A DNA stretch of 64,000 nt, taken from positions 26,260 through 90,259 of the forward strand of contig JAZAYU010001092.1 of assembly GCA_038501625.1 (NCBI GenBank), in the 5' to 3' direction. The stretch comes from Corbicula japonica. Lineage: Eukaryota > Mollusca > Bivalvia > Venerida > Cyrenidae. A program made the position numbers and the translations under genes. A model generated the notes under the pieces. It was not told where the DNA came from and searched no databases. It saw nothing but the letters and a program-made list of their open reading frames with translations. Of this stretch, positions 12,601-22,200 are shown in pieces (position 1 is the stretch's first letter; each line of letters starts with the position of its first letter).

Positions 12601-15600
12601 TTATTTATACCGTAAATATCTTTTTCTCCAATACAATTTACGCTTTTTAAAACGAAAATTCCCGAACATAAAGCGCCAGGTAAATACTTACACACAATAT
12701 AAAAATCGTTACGGTAATCATTAACAAGACCCACTAATAACCAATCAAAATAATCTATTTGATTTTCCCGCTGCATAATAAATTTTATTTACAATATTTC
12801 ATTGGTCGAAAAACTAGGTCAAAAGTGAGCTTAGACAGCTAACGCCGAAAAAAATCACATTGGCAGACATCGTGGTTTTACACAAAGTAAGTGAACTAAT
12901 GTACGGATAATGTAAGGATAAATATAAATTTGAAATACTTTCGTTACATTACGTTGTTGTAATAGAGTATATGCTCAGGTCACTTTCCCTTTTACACTGT
13001 GTGTATGTCTTTTCTTCTTTTATTTGCGTCCACCAATGTCCTTTTTGATTTCTCTTTGCGTCCTGTCTGGTGGTTAGTCCATGTCTTTAGGGACAAGTCC
13101 CTGGAATTTTGATCAATTACTTATAAGTAACTTTTGCATTCACACTTTCTTTTCTTAAGCAAATGTGTTTTTTCTTCTACTTTTAATTCTTATAATAACG
13201 ATAGAAGAATAGTTTTAGTTTCATGCAATATCATTGTTAAGGTGTATATATAAACATTTCAGAGCCAACAAAGAGACTGAAGATGTAAAAAACAAATTGA
13301 TCGCTATTGAAAAAGAGCTAGCAATACGCCATGCAAATTTGTTTCCGCCGCAAGAACCCTCTCCACAAAAACAACTAAAACATGTTACACATCAATCACA
13401 AACTAAACAGAAAGCTTCTTCCGGCGAAGAAACTTCAGTGCCTGCAAATAACGAAAAAACGCTGTCTGCAATGCTGTCTGAAATTAAGAGGCTGGCTTTC
13501 ATGTGAATTCATTTTTATTGCTATGCAATCTTATATATTTTTAAAAGGCAGTACAAAGGATTAACCGTAATTAAATACTCGATTTATCATCGTCATTTCA
13601 TGTGATTTGTCGTTTTTGACATAATAAGCCGATTTAAGAACTACGGAAAATAGGTCCTTTATTTTGAAACCTTATATTGCAAATACTTGTTAGAATCAAA
13701 ATATAAATATTCTTTTTTCATAAGATGTCGTTTATATTACTATTTAACAGTTCTTTATAATCATTATAAGCGTGGATCTCATTATCTAGATAAAGTATAT
13801 GATTCAGCTTTGTGGATGAAGCCGAAAACCTGTCGTAAGTATATGTTTTACCGTTAAGATCAAATTCGAGAATTTATAGAGTTTGATAATCTTTTACTAA
13901 AATATTAATAGTACAACAATTTTAAAATTATAAAACAAATGCATTTCTTGAGATAAAAACGCGCCTGTCCATTTGTCACAAAGATGGTTTCGTTGAATAA
14001 CAGGCCGAGAAAATAGTCCAACATTTATCAACATTTGCGTAAAATGGAAAAGTGTTAGCAAATGTCATATCCGTACTATCTTTTCTATTATAAATCATAA
14101 TGGCTATTCGGCTATTTATAAAATTATTTTGCTCCTCTTTTGGCAGAAACTATTTCTGCTTTACAATGTTGCTCGCATAAGTAATGTCACCATTGTTGTT
14201 CGATATTTGCGTCTTTCAATTGCGGCTGTCTATAGAAAATAAACTGTGAGAAAAGCACTATTGCAAACAGTTCTCTTACAAGATTACAACAAATCAACGT
14301 ATCGATCGGCTAGAAGTTGTTTTGTGCAGAATACCGTAATGACAATGTAATTACACAGTGTTCGTCTCTTAATACCAAAAATGGGATATTTGTAATATGA
14401 ATGAGTAGTGCAGGTCAAGTTTACTTACCATTACCGAGTAAAAACGACAGTAGTTTTAATTTATGGTCAAAATAAATTATTGCCGAAAACAAGGTACGCC
14501 GGGATACTTTATGTGCAGAATCATTTTGTCTTAAATTAATAAAAGTTGATTTTGAAAATAACCACAACAAAACAATCGACTAGATTTGAGTTCGTTCATG
14601 ATTCTACGATGAATTGATTCCTGGTGCTGAGATCTTTATTAGGCCTCCCTCTCGCATACAAATTTGTTATATGTTATATGTAATCAAATCTAATGTTTGT
14701 CAGTAGTGGTATTTATACAAGCTAGGGTTTAACTGAGATAAAATGTGATTTTTTCATGAAATAAATGTGCAGTTCGCGTTGTCTTTTTATTATTTAAAAA
14801 AAATGCAGGCAAAAATTTGGTACCGCAAATCTAAAAGAGAAGATAACTACTAAAACGTAAGTAAAACCCTGATGAAGTATGAGCTTCTAACATAAAATTA
14901 CTAGTTTACTTTTGCTTTGTTTTCTGATGGTTCTCGCTTTGCTGTGTGGTGTGTTTGATTTTCATAAGACTGATTTATCTACTATCGCATTAACTTTGAT
15001 AAGGCTCTGCTAATTTACTTTGAATTAATATTAGTAATTCTCAACTAGTTAACAATTCTCAATTGTTTCGATTGCATGATGTATAAAGTCTTATCATCTA
15101 AGTATTTCTTTTTTTCTGCTTCAAGAGATTTGTGTTCAGTATTCTCTTTGTAATAGAATAATACATGACTTTTACATAGAGTAGGTGAACATTTTTTGAT
15201 ATTATTCCCATCTCTTATGAGTATTTCTCCCGTAAATAGTTTGTTTGTTTTGTTTTATTTTTTCTCGATTACTCGTTTATTTATTCGCAATATTTATTGT
15301 ATTCCTCATTTTCATATGTGTTCATGTAATGGATTTTAGGATAAAATCTTGAATCTTAAATCAAGACTTATGATCATATAATAGCAAATTTTACAACTTA
15401 ATATTAGAGTGTTTAAACTGAATAAGTACATGTACACCTCCGGACTGGATTATATGTTGTTCCTTTTAAAAGTTTTCATAATGTAACATTTCATAAAAGA
15501 TATATATATATGTATATGGGTGAGATAAGTAACCAACGAACAAACCTTCAGACATAAAGGAACAGATCTAAGCACCACACACGGCGACATCGCTTAGCCA

Positions 15601-16134
15601 AGAGTGCTGTACATGGTTATAGACGTGCCATCCAAGTTCTCAATAGAGAAATTTTCCGGCAACGCATATAAACCATAACTATCCACAAATGACCCTCTGA
15701 CTGCCTAGACATTTACATACACTTATTTTTTTTATACATGTACAAACATGTAGGACAATTACATATACACATCTATTAGCATCGTGCTTCCTCCTTTTTT
15801 TATTTTTGGAGTTTTTATGCACACTAGTGCTATAGACAGAGACACACACAATGAAAGTCAGCTGGATCTTTCGATACACTGAATTGAAGATATATATTAA
15901 GTTAAGGGGAGATAATTCAATTCAAACAGCTAACTTTCGAATTAAGGGATCCCCGAAAGGATTCATGTTCGTGGAAGTATGATGCATATGGGTGAGATAA
16001 GTAACCAACGAACAAACCTTCAGACATAAAGGAACAGATCTAAGCACCAGACACGGCGACATCGCCTAGCCAAGAGTGCTGTACATGATTATAGACGTGC
16101 CATCCAAGTTCTCAATAGAGAAATTTTCCGGCAA

Positions 16135-16221
<87 letters not shown>

Positions 16222-19200
16222 GAATAAAAACTCGCTGCAGGTACATTTTTGCTTATTTCTCAATAATGTCTTGACTAATTTAAAAAAAAAAAGATAAAGC
16301 TCAATATGTTTCCGTTAACAAGCATTAGCATTTTTATAATCATTCGACTTATTCTATTAGTCTCTATTCAAGCAATATCATTGCAACGGAATCAGACAGC
16401 TTGGTAAATATTACCTCTAATATTGTTTTAGGAATGTAACAAATGATTGTGCATGACTTAATTTATTTCCTGCTGTTTTTTAGATTTTCGTATTACAAAA
16501 ATGACCGTATCTTTTTCTTTTAATTTTGCCATAAGACTTCAGATATGAATTACCATACCTTATGCTATAAGGTGGTCAGTATAATTCAGTTTCTCAAAAA
16601 AACAAAAACTCGTGAACCGTCACATTTACAGTACTGTGAACGTTTAAGGTTACAAACGAAACGCACGTTACGCGATATACGGACGCACGATACACGATAG
16701 ACGGACGCAAGATATGCGATAGACGGACACACTATACACGGTAAACGAACGATACACGATATTGCCGATTCATATCATTTGTGGACGAGATTTCAAAAAA
16801 TTTGAAAATATTATCAAAATATAAAATGAAAGGTTGAAAATAAATCACATAAATTTGCATAAGCAAGTAACTTATTCACTTTGCATGATAAAATTAAAAA
16901 CGTTTGATGCACGATACACGATATACGGACGCACGATGCACGTTAAACGGACGCACCCTACACGTTAGACGGACGCACGATACGCGATAGACGGACGCAC
17001 GATAGACGCAAATTTTGTAACATTCAACGTTCACAGTACTGTAAATATAAAGATTGTCAGAGTTTATTGTTACATCGAAAGAGCCGTTGGTTTAGAAAGT
17101 GAAACGCGTGTCCAACAAAAATGAGTGTTCCACATTTAGAAATCAAGAATAGAGAGATCGACATACATAAGGGTCAATTTAGAAAAAAAGATATTTGTTT
17201 TTTCACAAAGTGAGAAGAGATAAGACAAAAACACGACATCAAATAACCTAATAAGAAAATCTAACAGCTGGACATTACCCATTTTCCAGGTATAATTTTC
17301 AAACGTCGTCAGCAGCCTTGTTCTGCAAAAAAAAAACAACAATCTGCTGTCTTGCCAAAATTTAACATTTCTTTGCCTAAATGACATAAAGTTTTGATGG
17401 GGTGTGAAAAGGTGAAATATGCATATCAGGAATCGCCACATTCAGAAAAAACAGCCTCTCCACACAGTCAAGAAGAAGAGAGGGGGATAGAGCATGGTTA
17501 ATAAAATGATCAGTTTCAAAAAAGACACCACTAACAATAAACAAAAATGAGAACCCGAGGGGTTACCGCCTTGGAACGGTCAGTGGCAAATCAAATTGCC
17601 ACTGGAAGTTTAAACCAGGTTCTAGGGTGCACCAACCTCACACTTGCCCCAACAGGTTCTCATATCACAAAACAAGTACAAGTTGTCTTGGTGAAAAAAC
17701 TCCAACCCACTTATCGGCTTAACAATGTTGCATGCAAAAGCACACAAACATATAAAACATAAGAAGCTAAAAGAATTGCAAAGCCGAAGGGTCGGGTACT
17801 CAAAACAAGTACTGGTTGTCTTGGTGAAAAAAACTCCAACCCACTAATCGGCTTAACAATGTTGCATGCAAAAGCACACAGACATATAAAACATAAGAAG
17901 CTAAAGGCATTGCAAAGCCGAAGGGGCGGGTACTCAATGATCTTACCGAGACCAGAGCTCCTGGAGTAAAATCAGCAAGAACACGATGACAGGGATAAAA
18001 GAAACAAATCGAGCTTCTAGGTTCTTTTAAGAAAAGATTTCCCCATAAACCGTCATAAACTCTTAAACCCCTGCCACCGTCGTGCAACCAAAGAGGTAAG
18101 CATAATGATCAACTGTAGAAGGGTTAATCACCATGCCTGCAGAGCGCTGTAAAATATCATGTTGGTAACCTTTCTTTTTAAATTTACAGATGGTTTTTAC
18201 GAATAACCGGGAGAAATTCACACTGCCTTTTATCTTTTTAAGTTTATAAATTAAATCTCCATAAAAAATGGCTGTGAAATACCTTGTTGCAAAAGTGATT
18301 TTAAAGGAAGAGAATCTTTCGATCTTGAAATTGGGTGTCAAACTATGTCGACATACCAAGTAATTGCATGATTTGTTTCGCCCGAAAGGGATGCAAAACG
18401 TGCGTGCAAGTCTACGTATATAGTTAAAACGTGCGCATTTTCCAATGGATTGTGAGTGAAGATTGATTTGGAAACGTTGATTTCATTTTGCTCAAGAAAG
18501 AAACCATCGTAGCAAATTGGAGTGTAAATATATGCTGTTGATAATCAAGGATTTTTTTTAACATAATGATTTTATTAAAGGTCTGCTGTCAATCAAAATG
18601 ATGAAAATATGAAGAAACACATATACCAATTATGGGCTATTGCATTTGGTAAGGAAAAGATTCCTAACGAAGATTGCTTGAAACTTCTGGAGAAGATTGT
18701 CAACAAGCTACAAATGTACGAGGTTCAAAAATTTTATTTCTATTAAGATACTATTTCCCCTCATAAATTAATTTGCTTCATAATTTATAATGTCATTAAT
18801 ATGACAACTCGTGTAATAATAATTAAAACGGTCATTTCTCATATGATTTCTTAGTATAAGTTTTCAGCTTATAATGACAATACCTGTAACATACTGAACT
18901 GTGATGTGAATTTCAATAAAATTGATATGGTTTTTGGTTAGAAATCGCTTCATGAAAAATTGCAATTTGAAAGGTAAATCGGTTGGGAATTGCATATTAT
19001 ATGTTAAAACAATGAGATCATTCATTTAAAAATATATAAATCATTATCTGTCTAATATACATTGACCATAGACTTGAAAAGATGTCGAATGAGGTTGAAG
19101 AGCAGTGCAGTCGATTGTACGAGGACACACAAGGAAGTATCATGACTGCTTTGGAGTTCAAATCACCTCTCGATTTACTCGGGGGTGCTATCAAGAATTT

Positions 19201-22200
19201 AAAAACGTATGTATAAGATTCAGAGGTTCTGATATAATTAGGATATGTAGATATAACTATTATAAAGCAACGTGTTAAATTCTTCCAATTTTAGTATTAC
19301 ATTAGACATGATATATAATTAGGATATGTAGATATAACTATTATAAAGCAACGTGTTAAATTCTTCCAATTTTAGTATTACATTAGAGATGATATATAAT
19401 AATATTGAGGGAACATCTATATTGTAAGTAAACTTTGAAATTTAACAGTCATGTGATCAGCATGCACAGTTTCTGCATGTAAAGATACATAAATAATGAA
19501 TAATATTTTTTTAAAAGGAAATGTATTGATATACAGAGTTCGTTTTATGTTGCTGCATCTATTTGTTAAAACTTCAATGCATTTATTTTAACAGATGCCA
19601 TGGAGAAACGTTTTGTGTAAGAAAATATTTAAACGAACAGCTTTTGGTCCTTAAGGTGGTGGTGAAAGATGGAAAATTTGCTACAATTTGTCGTCAGCTA
19701 GAGGAAGAAATAAAAAGGTAATTGCTGCAAATTATTTCATTTTAATAAAATCCTTTTTTAGTTTTCAATATCACACCCGTCATCCGGCAGATGCAGACTT
19801 CGGTAGTTTTGATTGAAACCGAAGTCTGTCTGTGCTTATATTTCACATATTGCCAGGGTAAGAATTAAATTTGTCAACAGTGCTTACTGATTCATGCAGA
19901 TTTTTGGATTTATGAAGCAATATGCTATAAAATGCAAGACTTCAATATTTAAGCACAAACGTCCCTATTTATATCGCTATCAAATGTTTAACAGTATCAA
20001 CAATTCTAACATAGTCATGCAGATTATCAGATTCAAGAAATATGTTGCTTTAAAATACAGAACTTCAAGACTTCAATTCAAACTTCTGTATTTAAATCGC
20101 GATCAAATTTTTATTATCCCATCTAACACTCCATGAATCATCGGACAGGTGCAGAATTCATTTGGCTTTTAAAGTCAGTCAATATTTTTTCCAAGAATTA
20201 ATCAAAACTAGCGAAAATGAAAATTACTTACACCACTGTCAAATATGACAAAAATTAAAGTTACTTCTCGTGGATCTGCCGTCCGCTCCTGCATCTGCTG
20301 GTTGACGTGTGTGAATATCCAGAGAGTATATGTTAAAAGTGATACATGTTCCATATCTTTTTTACTTTCATATCAATAATTTTCAAACATAATATCCGAG
20401 TTTTACATTATGTTGACTATAACTTAATAAGAATATTTTGTCGACACATTCGATATGTAATCACGAGGGAAAAAATAATTGGATTTATTTTTAAATATAG
20501 ACTACAAGAATCATCTTCCAAGCTGGCGGAACTAGAGAAAGAAAATGCAACATTGATAACCAGGTATTAGCGACAAACACTGTATTTGATTTTTTAAAGA
20601 ATTAATTTAAATTAAATGTTCTTATAGCTCTTTCCAAAATAGCGCAGACACTTTCTCGAAACAACTTTTTACCCCGAACTGTTTTAGTAAATTAAAAATA
20701 AATTTAAAACAACTAATTAACATTTCTTTTTTTCTTAAAAATCTCATAAATTAATTATATCAAGCTTACCTGAACTTATATTTAATTGGAAAATATTAGA
20801 TTAACATTTTCATCCCTTGTTACGAGTAAGCCATCATTTTATCAAAGTTTTCATTTATAAGTCTTCGATAATAATCAGTTCAGTTTTGTCTGAGACTCAT
20901 ATCTTTTGGTTGCAGAGCTGTTTTATTCGGTCCTTTCTTCCTTCCTTTTTTATTTCAAATATTTTGCGACGCGTTTTCCATTTGTAATGCAATATAAAAC
21001 TATACAATACGTTGTTTTTAATTTCTATTCGTAAATTTAGAATTTTCTATATATAATTCTTAATATTTAGGAAAAATAATTGATGGGGTTTGTTTAAAAA
21101 GCATTAAGACAGATCATTTGTTATGTTTAGATTGCACGAATCATCTATCAAGATAAAGGAACTTGAAAACGAGAAGACTACCTTGCTTAACAGGTATTAG
21201 CAGCAAGTATTGCATATTTATTAAATACCTTTAGAGTATCATTTTAATTTTGGTCTTTACAAAATTGCCGCGAATGTCGTTATGTTAAGAACGGCAGTTT
21301 AGTGTTTTCTTCAACTGGGAAGCAGATATTTCACAACAGATTTATTAAATTTTGTTTTAATTGTTTTATTCTTTGCGTACTCACCTTTTTTGGTTGACAA
21401 TGATATAAGCTTCCTATATTTTAAACGTTTGTGTGCTTTTAATGCAATATTGTGTTGTTGATTCGACAAAACAACTTGTACTTGTTTGTTCATATAAGAA
21501 CAATATAAGGGCATGTGCAAGTTTTGTGCATCGTTTAACCTGGTTCAAACATCTGGTGGCAAAGTGTTTTGCCACTGACCATTCCAAGGCGTTAACCCTC
21601 AGGTTGTTTGTTTTGGTAAATTGTATGTGTTGTCTTATTTGAATTTGGTCATTTATAAACACACGCTGTATTTTCCTCTCAGTATTTAGGCAGTGTGGAG
21701 TGGAGGTGATTTATGAATGTGGCAATTCCAGATATGCAAATAACATTTTTGGAATATCTATTTAAGACTTTCAAAAATGGCTGGAGCAAATCTGACTGAC
21801 AACAACCCAAATATTGCCGATCTAAGCGACCAAAATCGACCTACTAAACTTGCAGAAATGTACTCTGAGCTGTATGACAACGCATGGACTGATGCGTATG
21901 AGATACTTGAAAAGTCTGGAAAGGATGAAAAAGCCCATATAAGTACATTGTATTCTATTCTTACGGTAAGTTTGCTTTGCATGTCACTTAAGAATTTTTT
22001 TCTTATATTATCACTGAAGCGTAAAATAAAAGTGTTGTCTTATAGTTTCACTGAAGCGTAAAATAAAAGAAGGCAACACAGGTGAACAGTTGGCTGCTCA
22101 AGGAAAGAGCAGACGGTTTTATTATCTCCCTATTAGAAACAATTAAACCGTGGTTAACGCCTTGAAACAGTGAATATTCAATAAATTGTAGTGGTGTGTA

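Larger units (their letters stand above)
13503..18580. other. Gene 2 intron 5 (about 5.1 kb)
   Basis: No coding exon could be supported. It is AT-rich and contains a duplicated 153-bp segment (15516-15669 and 15988-16140), a (TA)n tract (16140-16219), the 413-bp inverted-repeat element (16629-17041) and a long reverse copy of family R (17405-18280). Confidence 0.6.
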
